A stretch of 64,000 bases of DNA from Brevundimonas sp. Leaf363 (GTDB taxonomy: Bacteria > Pseudomonadota > Alphaproteobacteria > Caulobacterales > Caulobacteraceae), in the NCBI RefSeq assembly GCF_001424025.1, contig NZ_LMPZ01000004.1, positions 1-64,000 of the forward strand, given 5' to 3'. Made by a program: the position numbers and the translations under genes. Below, one piece after another: positions 34,011 to 41,946 of this stretch. Under the pieces are notes generated by a model. The model ran no database searches, was not told the DNA's origin, and worked only from the letters and a program-made list of their open reading frames with translations. Each line of letters starts with the position of its first letter. Within the stretch, counting starts at the first letter, position 1.

Positions 34011-34193
34011 ATGGCTTTCGGCTGCACTTCGTCTGACTGGGCTGCCATCAAACTCTTATCAAGCTCTACGGTTCAAACGATCAAACCTAGTTCCAGGGGG
34101 AGTTGCCGGGCAGCAGCGCGGCGTCTGACGACGCATGCCGGCCAAGTTGGCTAAGCCCCTGAGAGCAGACGCTCTGAAGGTCTGCTGAGAGCC

Positions 34194-34353
34194 GATACTG
34201 TTGAAAAAGTCCGGTGACCGCTAAAACGGCGCAAAACGCGTGCTGGTCGCGAAATCCCGCCCCAACGAAATCAATAGCTTATTTTTTCGCAGCGGTGCCA
34301 GATCGGGCCAGAAAGGCCGATCACAGCAGGCTCGCGGACTTTTTCAACAGTAT
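34194..34353. mobile_element. MITE-like element with 19-bp perfect terminal inverted repeats
   Basis: A 160-bp segment begins with ATACTGTTGAAAAAGTCCG (34195-34213) and ends with its exact complement (34335-34353). It has no coding capacity. AGCC occurs at both flanks (34190-34193 and 34354-34357) and may be a 4-bp target duplication. The ends resemble those of transposons of IS1182/IS5-like type, so it would be mobilised in trans; no matching transposase is in this window. Confidence 0.7.
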
Positions 34354-34420
34354 AGCCCATTGCGGACGTTCAGCAGGCCCGCTTCCGGAAATGCCGCTTA
34401 GGCGCGAAGGGGTCAGGGAC

Positions 34421-34446
34421 GTCTGCTTCGCGCCACGAGCAGACAT
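34421..34446 (+). repeat. dispersed 26-bp palindromic repeat, copy 1
   Basis: A palindrome with arms GTCTGCT and AGCAGAC around the core TCGCGCCA. Three further copies (42350-42375 plus, 49785-49810 minus, 52418-52443 minus) keep GCTTCGCGCCA invariant while the arms vary in a compensating way. Confidence 0.65.
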
Positions 34447-34568
34447 AAGACCGCCGCCGAAAGCCGGAAATTCCGGTCAGACGTATGGGTTCATATCAAA
34501 AGAACCACGCCGGCGACCGGCGTTCATTGTGACTTGGGCGAATAGCGGGCAAACCCCCGAACAGGCCC

Positions 34569-34820
34569 ATGTCGACCGACCTCGCGATTAAGGAAATTCG
34601 CCGCTTCCTCCAGCGAGACGGCGGAGGTGCTGTGCATCAAGGGGAAGTGGGGCGTCGGCAAGACGTATGCGTGCGCCGCTACCTGGGCAGGGCGGGCGCA
34701 AAAGTCGCTGAAGGCCAAGAGCTACAGCTACGCCTCGCTGTTCGGCCTGAACTCGCTCGACGATCTCCGCCGACCGGCCGTGGACCAGCTGGCATCCTCG
34801 TCAACGTGGCCCAGCTTTGA
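34569..34820 (+). pseudogene. decayed KAP-type P-loop NTPase fragment
   Basis: The frame starting at ATG 34569 reads MSTDLAIKEIRRFL and then loses register. The Walker A segment EVLCIKGKWGVGKTYA appears one frame over (from about 34610), a stretch RRYLGRA returns to the first frame, and KSLKAKSYSYASLFGLNSLDDL is again in the second. At least one single-base insertion near 34608-34612 and further shifts near 34680-34700 are needed to rebuild it. The order N-terminus, GKWGVGKT, SYSYxSLFGL is that of KAP-like membrane-associated P-loop NTPases, which are normally several hundred residues. Only about 75 residues survive; the rest was lost at the junction with the glycosyltransferase gene. Confidence 0.75.
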
Positions 34821-34823
34821 ACC

Positions 34824-35627
34824 TCATCCGGTGCCCTTGGTTGGCCAAGTGCGCTCACGCCACCAGCGCGGTTCATTATACTCCGACGCGTGCTCGACCG
34901 TTAAGACGTCGACGGCCCCGCGTCGGAACTTGGCGAAGTCGTCGCTGAGGGCGGCTGCGTCCCATCCGTACTTGTGCCCCCAACCACGCTCCCGATCGAT
35001 GTCACCGAGGCGCTCGCCTTGCGCTCGGTGGCGCGCATGTGTCTCGGCTTCGCCCATATACTTGTAGTGTAGGTTGATCACGTCGTCGGCCGCGGGAAGA
35101 ACGACGTGCCCGGTGAAATCCGCGCGATGACGACCCTGCTTGAAATTTGTCTCCTCGATTTCCGCTGGGTTGAAAATCGCCAGGCGCCCCATGTTGCGCC
35201 AAGGGCATCCCATCCGGTGATCGCGGCTAAGAAGGCTCTGCAGATTTGGCTTGCTATCGCAGATCATCTGATAGCCGAGCGCGGGAATCGCCGTGACCCC
35301 GTTTTGGCTGGCGCGCGCCAGGTATGCACGCATGTCCGGGTGATAGAGATGCTCGTCGATGTTGGTGATCACGACCCAGTCAGCCAAGCCTCGGCTGGCT
35401 TTCCAGCAACTATTATAAATCTGGCGGGCTGAATCCACCCAGGAGTCGGGGTTGGCCTTAACCAGCGTCTTCACCTCGACGTCGTCCCGGCTCTCTAGAT
35501 ACTCCCGGCTGCCGTCGGTCGAGCTATCGTCGAGGATGAAGAACCGATCCACCCAGTCGTAGTGCCGGAAAAAATGCTCCAGCATCTCGCGCTCGTTCCA
35601 GCAAACGGTGTGGAGATGAACGATCAT
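34824..35627 (-). CDS. glycosyltransferase family 2-like protein
   Basis: This 267-residue protein starts MIVHLHTVCWNEREMLEHFFRHYDWVDRFFILDDSSTDGS, the nucleotide-sugar binding start of a GT-A glycosyltransferase of the Glyco_tranf_2_4 kind. The probable DxD-like NIDEH (VVITNIDEHLY) and a C-terminal HYKYMGEAETHARHR helix follow. It probably transfers a sugar to a surface glycan; donor and acceptor are unknown. It overlaps the upstream aldolase-like gene by 4 bases (ATGA), so it is the last of a tightly coupled four-gene run (37584 to 34824). Confidence 0.85.
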   Translation of the reverse strand: MIVHLHTVCWNEREMLEHFFRHYDWVDRFFILDDSSTDGSREYLESRDDVEVKTLVKANPDSWVDSARQIYNSCWKASRGLADWVVITNIDEHLYHPDMRAYLARASQNGVTAIPALGYQMICDSKPNLQSLLSRDHRMGCPWRNMGRLAIFNPAEIEETNFKQGRHRADFTGHVVLPAADDVINLHYKYMGEAETHARHRAQGERLGDIDRERGWGHKYGWDAAALSDDFAKFRRGAVDVLTVEHASEYNEPRWWRERTWPTKGTG

Positions 35628-36421
35628 GTGGTCGGGAAGCCTACGCTCTGAGCCAACTGCACGGTTGCAGTCTGAATATCAGCGGCTGAGGCGCCAGCCC
35701 AGTGCGCGAGCCGTTGCCGCATGCGCGCAATTTCGTCGTTGAAACTTTGGGCGGACATTTCCCGTGAGAAAAAGGAGCGCGCCAAAAGAGCGCCGGACGA
35801 TCCCAGACGCGCGTGTTGAGCATAAACGAGGTCGCTGGGCGTGGGCAGGTCATCGTCGTCCACGCGCCCCAGCCCTCCCACGCCGATCTTAAGGCCGGCC
35901 GTCATCGCGGCATCACACACCCGGTGCATGAGCGGGTCGAGCAGCACCGCCAGACGGTTTCGATATCCAAGATCGATCGACAGGTCGTTCAGGCCGACGT
36001 GCACGTCGCGTATGCCGAGGCTTGCAAGTTCCGGGATCACCGCCGCAGCCGCCCTGCGTTCAATGAGCGGCGTCAACACTGCTCGGCCGCCGATGGCTTC
36101 GAGGCAGGCCTCGACTTCGGCGGCAGTCGTGAAATTTGGAAGCATCAATGCCTTCACGCCCTGCGCCAACAAGGTCTCGATCTCACTAGCCAGCACCGGG
36201 TGAAACGGGTTGCAGCGTGCAAACAGCTCGGCTCGCGTTACGTGGGGTCGGATCTTATCGAAGTCTTGGACTACGTGGGGCGATAGCCAAGTCGGCAGGC
36301 CCCGCTGCCGGTCGGCTTTGCCTAGCGTCTCGAGGTCCAGGCCAATGCGGTCGATACCTGCTGCGTCGGCCCAGGCCGCCTTGTCTGGCTCATTGGTCCA
36401 GAGTGTCAGAGTAAAAGACAC
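35624..36421 (-). CDS. HpcH/HpaI aldolase-like TIM-barrel protein
   Basis: This 265-residue protein has the PEP/pyruvate-binding TIM barrel pattern of HpcH/HpaI and citrate lyase-type aldolases. It has IDRIGLDLETLGKADRQRG near the start, QGVKALMLPNFTTAAEVEACLEAIGGRAVLTPLIERRAA in the middle, and DVHVGLNDLSIDLGYRNRLAVL, with the metal and substrate acidic positions. It starts with GTG 3 bases after the epimerase stop codon. In a glycan cluster it may make or break an unusual acidic sugar precursor (aldol addition of pyruvate); that is inference. Confidence 0.8.
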   Translation of the reverse strand: MSFTLTLWTNEPDKAAWADAAGIDRIGLDLETLGKADRQRGLPTWLSPHVVQDFDKIRPHVTRAELFARCNPFHPVLASEIETLLAQGVKALMLPNFTTAAEVEACLEAIGGRAVLTPLIERRAAAAVIPELASLGIRDVHVGLNDLSIDLGYRNRLAVLLDPLMHRVCDAAMTAGLKIGVGGLGRVDDDDLPTPSDLVYAQHARLGSSGALLARSFFSREMSAQSFNDEIARMRQRLAHWAGASAADIQTATVQLAQSVGFPTT

Positions 36422-36424
36422 CGA

Positions 36425-36874
36425 TCACCAACGATAGGGAACATAAGGATCGTCGGCGGGCCGCCGCTCCTCGTCGGGTTCTGCGGCCGAAAAGGGACGA
36501 TCGTTGAGGTGGAGAAGGAAGGCAGAGTGATCGCCTATGGCTTGGAAGCCATGCCAGACCATTGGGGGTATCTGGACCAGCCGGGGAGACGCCTCCCCCA
36601 TTAAAATCTCATCGATAAGACCCTCAGAGAGGCTGCCCCGGCGATCGTCGAACAGCACCAGTTTGACAAGGCCTGTGACCACGCAGAGCTGATCGACTTG
36701 GGATCTGTGCCGGTACCAAGCCTTTACGACCCCCGCTAAGCTCTGCGTGACATAAGCCTGTCCGAAGCCAGGGAAGTTTGGATCGTCAGCGCGCTGCACT
36801 TCCATGAGGTGACCGCGTTCGTTCGACACCAGCTTGAGCGGCGTATCGACGACGTCAGCAATCCGGACCGTCAT
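36425..36874 (-). CDS. dTDP-4-dehydrorhamnose 3,5-epimerase-like cupin (RmlC-like)
   Basis: This 149-residue protein is of the dTDP-sugar isomerase cupin fold, related to RmlC but shorter than the usual ~180. It contains LKLVSNERGHLMEVQRADDPNFPGFGQAYVTQSLAGVVKAWYRHRSQVDQLCVVTGLVKLVLFDDR and the later VQIPPMVWHGFQAIGDHSAFLLH, with the conserved His in 'AWYRHR' and 'WHGF'. It epimerises or isomerises a nucleotide-linked sugar for surface glycan synthesis. Its ATG overlaps the methyltransferase stop (ATGA). No RmlA, B or D gene is nearby, so the sugar may be other than L-rhamnose. Confidence 0.82.
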   Translation of the reverse strand: MTVRIADVVDTPLKLVSNERGHLMEVQRADDPNFPGFGQAYVTQSLAGVVKAWYRHRSQVDQLCVVTGLVKLVLFDDRRGSLSEGLIDEILMGEASPRLVQIPPMVWHGFQAIGDHSAFLLHLNDRPFSAAEPDEERRPADDPYVPYRW

Positions 36875-37584
36875 GACGATCCCCAAATCTCGCGGTGGTG
36901 GAAAATCTCCCGCTGAAGCGGCTCCGCCGGCTTGCGCAGCGCAATGCAGGAACCCTCGACACCCAGGGCGATATCGAAAGGATCGCGTGCCCTCTTCTCC
37001 GGGAGGGTCGCCTCGATGGTGTAGCCGAGATTGGTAATCGCGTAGCGGATCACCGGCCGGATCGAGGGCCAGTCCGCATCATCGAAGATGACTACGCCGC
37101 CGCCGCGCAAAAGCTTGTCGACGTAGAAGAAGTCGACCATCACAAAGTCCATCGTGTGCCAGCCGTCGATAAAGGCGAGATCGACGACCAGGCCCGCCTG
37201 CTCCAACCTGGGGAGCGCGCGGTAGGACACATCTTCCACGAGCTCGATGATGTCGCCGAAGCCTGCCTGTCGGAGGTGTTCGATGCCCTTGCCCTTCCAG
37301 TAGGTTGACTGGTGGGGGTCGATGATCACGTGTCTGCGATCTTTACCGCTGGCGGAGGCTTCGCAGATAGCCATTGCCGAAAAGCCGTACCCGAGGCCAA
37401 TTTCCAGTGAAACGACCGGCGAGACCGCCCGCGTCACGCGATCGACCAGAGCCGCCTCGTCTTCATGGATGCCGCCAGTAATGCGATCGACTTTGTCCGC
37501 CACATCGCCGGTCAGGTTTAGCACCTCGCGAACATAGTCGGGTTCGAGGCGCGGGCAGTCCTCATAGAGAGCTTTTAGGTCCAC
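36871..37584 (-). CDS. class I SAM-dependent methyltransferase
   Basis: This 237-residue methyltransferase has a Rossmann fold (Methyltransf_24-like). Motif I is VVSLEIGLGYGFSAMAICEA, the acidic end of strand 2 is HVIIDPHQS, motif post-III is VDLAFIDGWHTMDFVMVDFFYVDKLLRGGGVVIFDDAD. It starts with GTG, with GGAG 9 bases upstream. It begins the four-gene methyltransferase - epimerase - aldolase-like - glycosyltransferase operon and probably O-methylates a sugar of a surface glycan. The gap 37585-37835 shows no further gene. Confidence 0.87.
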   Translation of the reverse strand: MDLKALYEDCPRLEPDYVREVLNLTGDVADKVDRITGGIHEDEAALVDRVTRAVSPVVSLEIGLGYGFSAMAICEASASGKDRRHVIIDPHQSTYWKGKGIEHLRQAGFGDIIELVEDVSYRALPRLEQAGLVVDLAFIDGWHTMDFVMVDFFYVDKLLRGGGVVIFDDADWPSIRPVIRYAITNLGYTIEATLPEKRARDPFDIALGVEGSCIALRKPAEPLQREIFHHREIWGSS

Positions 37585-37835
37585 GCTCTATCTCCGCATC
37601 AAGCAATCCCACTCGGAGATATTCGTGTCTCGCGTCGACCGCAAAAGGATTCCCGAAAATTGGCGCTATCCCCGCGCAGTGAGTCGTGGTCGCGGAGTCC
37701 GACCAACCCTTCGACGATTCCAGTTGTCCGCTTCTGACGCTGCAGATGTTTTGCGCAGCTTGGAGACGAACCGGACCGGTGAGTCATGTTGTTCGTCTAG
37801 CGCGAGCCGGATCCGCGGACGCTCACGGCCTATGA

Positions 37836-39803
37836 TCACCCCCCGGACAGCGAGAGCCTGGCGCTCGACGTCTGGGTCCGCGAGGTCAGCGCTTCCAACC
37901 GTTCAAGCATTTTGACAGCAGTGAATGACACCGTGCGATTCAGCCACGTATGCGCGGCAGCGACTGCAGCTTGGTTCCGCCGTACCTGCGGTTGGTCCAA
38001 CGCCTCGCGAAGTGACTTCGGCCAATCTCCGACAAGGGCCGAACGGAATACCGGATCGGCTTGGTAGGCGGGGCAGTCAGACACCAAAGAGCCCAGTCCT
38101 AGGGCCGAATAATCTAAAAGTTTGATGTCCGATTTGGCGTTGTTGAAAGCGGTGTTGGCCAGCGGCGCGAGGCCTATGTCGAAGGGTCCTTGCTCACGCA
38201 GCCACGCCACAAATTTTGGGTAAGCTCGACTTTCCGGCGGTGGCTGGATGTGGGTTAGCCAGGGCGCAGGCTCAATCTCGGTGGCAACTCCGATCACGGT
38301 CACGTCGAACTGCCCTTCGCGCTCCAGCCACAGCCCCTCCAGGTGTGGTCGGATCACTGCGAAGTCCTCTGCGTGGGTGCCGGTGCCCATGTAGAGGAAG
38401 CTGGTCCGGGTGTGCGCGTCTGGCGTCGAGTGGCGCCTCCAGTCACGCCATAGCCGGGGATCGATTGTGTTGGGCAGGACCAACGCGCGATCATCCACCG
38501 ACGGTCGTGTAGCGGCCAAGGTATGGCTCGAGAACCATACTTCTCGAGATGCGGCGAGCAGCAAATCGAGAGCGGCCAGACGATCGGAATAACCGCCCGC
38601 CTCAACCTGCCCAGAACTCATTGCGTTGAAGTCATCGTCGAGGTCGACCACCAAAGGCACGTCTCGCCGCTCAAGCGTTGCCAAGAGGGCCCCCGCCGCA
38701 TTCTCATCCGGTAGCGCCGCGCGCTGAACGATGCAGACGTCGCAATCAGGTAAGCTGCCGGTCCAGCCGTCGACTGACAATCGTACCCGGCTCTCCGCCT
38801 CCGGATCGGTCAGAGGTTGCACCAGCCGGATATAAGCAGAAGACTGGGGACCTGCAGGGCTCAGTGGGACAATCGCGTGTACGCCGAGCGAGCCATCGCC
38901 TGCCCTGTCATCCGACTTCCAGCCCGCTCGAGCCTTGGCAAGCAGTCGGCGCATTTCCGAGTGTACGGTATCGCCGTCCAGCCACGGCTTTTCCTCGAAC
39001 CGATCGTACGCTCGCGACAGCTCGCGCCTGGCTTCGAAATCATCCTCAGCCGTCAAGGCGCTCAGCCCTCTCCAAACACGGTCAACCGTGTTGTGCAGAG
39101 GCCCACGAGTGGCATCGGCTATCGTCGTGTGATGACGTAGCTGCGGCTTCAGGAAAGCATCGATCGACTTCTGCTGGCTGTCGTCTGGCGACCACGCTAC
39201 GCCGATGATGTCCGACAACGCCGGGATAGCGCTCCGCCAATCTTCGATCAGGTTGTCATAGTCGACGGCAATACGCGGTAAACCGCGGCTTGCTTGTTCG
39301 GCTGCAATCATGTGACGCAGCCAAAGTAATCTGCCGTAGTCGGCGCCCATCCCCTCTCTCGCTTGCAGCGATGCGATGACGCTCTGAGGCGAACGCAGGG
39401 CGAGAACGACTTTTGTCTCGATCTCCAGCCCATTGAGCGTCTCGACGAAGAAGGGTGCGAAGCGACAAATGCGCGGATCCTTGATCACCAAGAGTGACGC
39501 TTCGCCCCAAGCGCTTTGGATGATCTCGCCGGTCTTCGTTTTAGTTTCCGCCAGCTCCCCTGGCCTCAGGCGGGAGACATCCAGCACCCGAGCGTCGGAC
39601 CACGACGAGCGAGCTTTGCGAAGAAAGCGATTGTGCTCTGCGACGAGTGCAGTGCTCTCCCAGAACCCCATGGGATTATCCCGCTGCGGCGGGAGTGGGT
39701 CATTTGGTAAGGCAGCGCCGACTTGTCCAAGCAGCCAGGTCAGAGGCGAAGTGCCCGACCTATGCATGCCAAGAACAAGGATAGCGGTGCGTTTCGAACT
39801 CAT
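37836..39803 (-). CDS. sulfotransferase-glycosyltransferase fusion protein
   Basis: This 655-residue two-part protein has an N-terminal sulfotransferase domain (about 5-235). The PAPS 5'-phosphosulfate loop is LVLGMHRSGTSPLTWLLGQVG, KDPRICRFAPFF follows, and the 3'-phosphate binding region is VVLALRSPQSVIASLQAREG. The C-terminal half (about 300-640) resembles GT-B glycosyltransferases, with VVDLDDDFNAM, SHTLAATRPSVDDRALVLPNTIDPRLW, FLYMGTGTHAEDFAVI and DIKLLDYSALGLGSLVSDCPAYQ. Such fusions are seen in large surface-glycan enzymes but are uncommon. It probably builds and sulfates an extracellular polysaccharide or glycolipid together with the adjacent methyltransferase operon. Confidence 0.85.
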   Translation of the reverse strand: MSSKRTAILVLGMHRSGTSPLTWLLGQVGAALPNDPLPPQRDNPMGFWESTALVAEHNRFLRKARSSWSDARVLDVSRLRPGELAETKTKTGEIIQSAWGEASLLVIKDPRICRFAPFFVETLNGLEIETKVVLALRSPQSVIASLQAREGMGADYGRLLWLRHMIAAEQASRGLPRIAVDYDNLIEDWRSAIPALSDIIGVAWSPDDSQQKSIDAFLKPQLRHHTTIADATRGPLHNTVDRVWRGLSALTAEDDFEARRELSRAYDRFEEKPWLDGDTVHSEMRRLLAKARAGWKSDDRAGDGSLGVHAIVPLSPAGPQSSAYIRLVQPLTDPEAESRVRLSVDGWTGSLPDCDVCIVQRAALPDENAAGALLATLERRDVPLVVDLDDDFNAMSSGQVEAGGYSDRLAALDLLLAASREVWFSSHTLAATRPSVDDRALVLPNTIDPRLWRDWRRHSTPDAHTRTSFLYMGTGTHAEDFAVIRPHLEGLWLEREGQFDVTVIGVATEIEPAPWLTHIQPPPESRAYPKFVAWLREQGPFDIGLAPLANTAFNNAKSDIKLLDYSALGLGSLVSDCPAYQADPVFRSALVGDWPKSLREALDQPQVRRNQAAVAAAHTWLNRTVSFTAVKMLERLEALTSRTQTSSARLSLSGG

Positions 39804-39937
39804 CTTCGCAATCTTTGGAGAGAGGTTCCCCTGGCTCTAGCGTATGGCGCCCAGCAGAGGCGCGCGATTACCGCGGTTTCCGTTAGGTTCCTCCGGCCGC
39901 GTTGGAGCGGTGAAAAAGCCCCGCCCCAGTTGAGCCT

Positions 39938-40435
39938 TCAGGACGCCGGAGCATCCTTTTTGGCCCGAGCCTTCTTCGTCGGCGCGGCGGCGGCCGGCTG
40001 ACCTCCCCTCCCCTTCGACCCCAAGCCGATCGAACGAGCGAGCTCTGAGCGCTTGGCGCTGTAGGTCGGGTGAACCATCGGATAGTCCGCTGGCAGACCC
40101 CACTTGGCGCGATAGTCCTCAGGCGTCAGCCCCCTCGTTCCCAGATGCCGCTTCAGGCTCTTGTAGGGCCGGTTGTCTTCAAAGCTGATGAGCGCATCGG
40201 CGCCGATCGACTTGCGGATCTCGGCCTTTGACTTCGGCTCGGCGCTTGAGGCCTCAGGGGTCTCCGATTCGCGCGTATCCACCTCGAGGGTCGATAGCGT
40301 AGCGAACGTATCGCGTATCAGGCTTTGAAGTTCTTCGGCGCTGATACGGGTGTTGCTGTTCGACACATAGGCGCTGACAAGTTCAATCGTCCCGTCGCGG
40401 GCGTCGGCAGTGGCGTCGTTTAGTTCGTCGGTCAT
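39938..40435 (-). CDS. MucR/Ros-family transcriptional regulator with altered zinc finger
   Basis: This 165-residue MucR-like protein has the conserved C-terminal core (ALISFEDNRPYKSLKRHLGTRGLTPEDYRAKWGLPADYPMVHPTYSAKRSELARSIGLG). In Ros/MucR the segment before 'KSLKRHL' has a zinc-binding Cys; here that position reads S-F-E-D, and the last His position is Arg (HLGTRG), so canonical zinc ligation seems incomplete. The N-terminus (DATADARDGTIELVSAYVSNSNTRISAEELQSLIRDTFATL) is the usual oligomerisation part. It ends with a Lys/Ala-rich tail (KKARAKKDAPAS). MucR proteins silence accessory and AT-rich genes and control surface polysaccharides. It is divergent from the restriction gene. Confidence 0.88.
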   Translation of the reverse strand: MTDELNDATADARDGTIELVSAYVSNSNTRISAEELQSLIRDTFATLSTLEVDTRESETPEASSAEPKSKAEIRKSIGADALISFEDNRPYKSLKRHLGTRGLTPEDYRAKWGLPADYPMVHPTYSAKRSELARSIGLGSKGRGGQPAAAAPTKKARAKKDAPAS

Positions 40436-40537
40436 GGATTTTCCTCAAGAGCTCCCCAGCAAATACGCGTGTCGATTTCGCAGGGCAATCGAGGAGCCGC
40501 TGTGGCGCGTGCTTTGGCGACCGCTTAGGCTGACGCG

Positions 40538-41752
40538 ATGAAGCGATATTCGTTCTCTGAGCTGGCGACAGCGGACCTCGTCATCGACGCGACCTATGAG
40601 GCGGATCGCGCCCTCAAGAACGTCGCTGGCGAACCGCTTTCGAAGCTCACCGGCACGGGCAACCAAGGCGGCTTCCGCTTCTGCGGTCCGAACGCCGCGC
40701 CGAAGCTGGTGGTGCTCTACAGCACGCTCACCGAGGCCGACTGGCCCGACGCGCTGGACGAAGAGACTGGGCTGTTCACCTACTACGGGGACAACCGCAA
40801 ACCAGGCTACGAGCTTCACGACCGCAAGTCGGGCCGCGGCGGCAATCAGATCCTGCGCCGCGCCTTTGAGCTCGCTCATGGCGGAGAGGCTGAGCGCCGG
40901 CAGGTCGCGCCATTCTTGGTGTTCGCCAAAGGGGACGGGAGAGACGCAGTCTTCAAAGGATTGGCTGTGCCCGGCGCCGCGCACCTGGATGCGTCAAGCG
41001 ACCTCGTGGCGATCTGGAAGTCTGTTGAAGGCCAGCGTTTCCAAAACTACCGGGCGACCTTCACCATCCTGGCGCTCAACCTTGTCCCGCGGGCCTGGCT
41101 GGCTGAACTGCTGCAGGGCGTCACCGACGGGCCGGCTTGCCCAGCGGTGTGGCGTCAATGGGTGAAGACCGGCAAGCCCAAGCCACTTCAGGCTGAGAAG
41201 GTCAGCCGAACACGGTCAAAGGCGCAGCAGCTGGGTGATGCACGCCAGCGCGAGATCGCTGAAGCGGTGCACGCCCACTTCAAGGTCGATCCCCACGCGT
41301 TCGAGCATTTCGCGGCTTACGTCGTGCGTCTGATGGAGCCGAACGTCGTCAGGATTGACGTAAGCCGGCCGAGCCGCGATGGCGGCCGTGACGCCGTCGG
41401 CCAATATCGGATCGGACAAGCCAGCAACCGCGTGCTGGTCGATTTCGCCGTGGAGGCCAAGTGCTACAAGCCCACATCAGGCCTGGGCGTTGAGGTGATG
41501 TCGCGACTGATCTCGCGCCTGCGCCACCGCCAGTTCGGCATCCTCGTCACGACCAGCTACCTCGGCGATCAGCCCTACAAAGAGATTGTGGAAGACGAAC
41601 ACCCGATTGTGGTCTGCGCTGGTGGAGACGTGGCGACCCTGCTCATTGAGAAGGAGGGTCTCTGCTCGGGGGCAGATGTCAGCGCGTGGCTTGCGAAGGC
41701 CTACCCGGTGGCTGAGAAGGCGCAGGCCGCTGCGGGCCCCGGCGGGGTCTGA
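40538..41752 (+). CDS. modification-dependent restriction endonuclease, AspBHI/MspJI type
   Basis: This 404-residue protein has an N-terminal domain (about 1-200, SELATADLVIDATYEAD, GTGNQGGFRFCG, LTEADWPDALDEETGLFTYYGDNRKPG) that matches the modified-cytosine recognition half of AspBHI-like enzymes. The C-terminal Mrr-type PD-(D/E)XK nuclease is at about 240-370, with Asp281/Asp285 in SRDGGRDAVG, Glu306 and Lys308 in FAVEAKCYKP, and QFGILVTTSYLGDQPYKEIVEDEHPIV. Such type IV/IIM enzymes cut DNA carrying 5-methyl- or hydroxymethylcytosine, so no cognate methylase is needed and none is adjacent. A defence role against modified phage DNA is likely. Confidence 0.85.
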   Translation: MKRYSFSELATADLVIDATYEADRALKNVAGEPLSKLTGTGNQGGFRFCGPNAAPKLVVLYSTLTEADWPDALDEETGLFTYYGDNRKPGYELHDRKSGRGGNQILRRAFELAHGGEAERRQVAPFLVFAKGDGRDAVFKGLAVPGAAHLDASSDLVAIWKSVEGQRFQNYRATFTILALNLVPRAWLAELLQGVTDGPACPAVWRQWVKTGKPKPLQAEKVSRTRSKAQQLGDARQREIAEAVHAHFKVDPHAFEHFAAYVVRLMEPNVVRIDVSRPSRDGGRDAVGQYRIGQASNRVLVDFAVEAKCYKPTSGLGVEVMSRLISRLRHRQFGILVTTSYLGDQPYKEIVEDEHPIVVCAGGDVATLLIEKEGLCSGADVSAWLAKAYPVAEKAQAAAGPGGV

Positions 41753-41761
41753 GGCGCGGCT

Positions 41762-41896
41762 ATGCAAGAGCGGCGACGCCCGGGATTGTTCGACTGGTTG
41801 CTGCTCGTCGTCATGGTGGTGACGACCTGCGCCTCAGCCTATTTCGCCATTCGCTCGATCGGGGAGTTGGCTGCGGCAGCTCTTCACAGTGGCTGA
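41762..41896 (+). CDS. 44-residue single-pass membrane protein
   Basis: A short frame MQERRRPGLFDWLLLVVMVV continues TTCASAYFAIRSIGELAAAALHSG. It has a positive N-terminus and one transmembrane helix (about residues 10-30). GAGG is 7 bases before the ATG, and it begins 9 bases after the restriction gene stop, same strand. No family is recognised. It could be a companion of the nuclease or a stray small protein; the ribosome binding site and membrane topology favour a real gene. Confidence 0.5.
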   Translation: MQERRRPGLFDWLLLVVMVVTTCASAYFAIRSIGELAAAALHSG

Positions 41897-41946
41897 TCTG
41901 CCTACAACTGGCTGCGCGTCGCGGCGCGTGTGCTAGCGTGTCGAGT

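Noticed and set aside
34214-34591. A 125-codon plus-strand frame across the MITE-like element and repeat copy 1
   Set aside because: It is made of the mobile repeat and the palindromic repeat and has no ribosome binding site. Frames of this kind arise from repeats, not genes.
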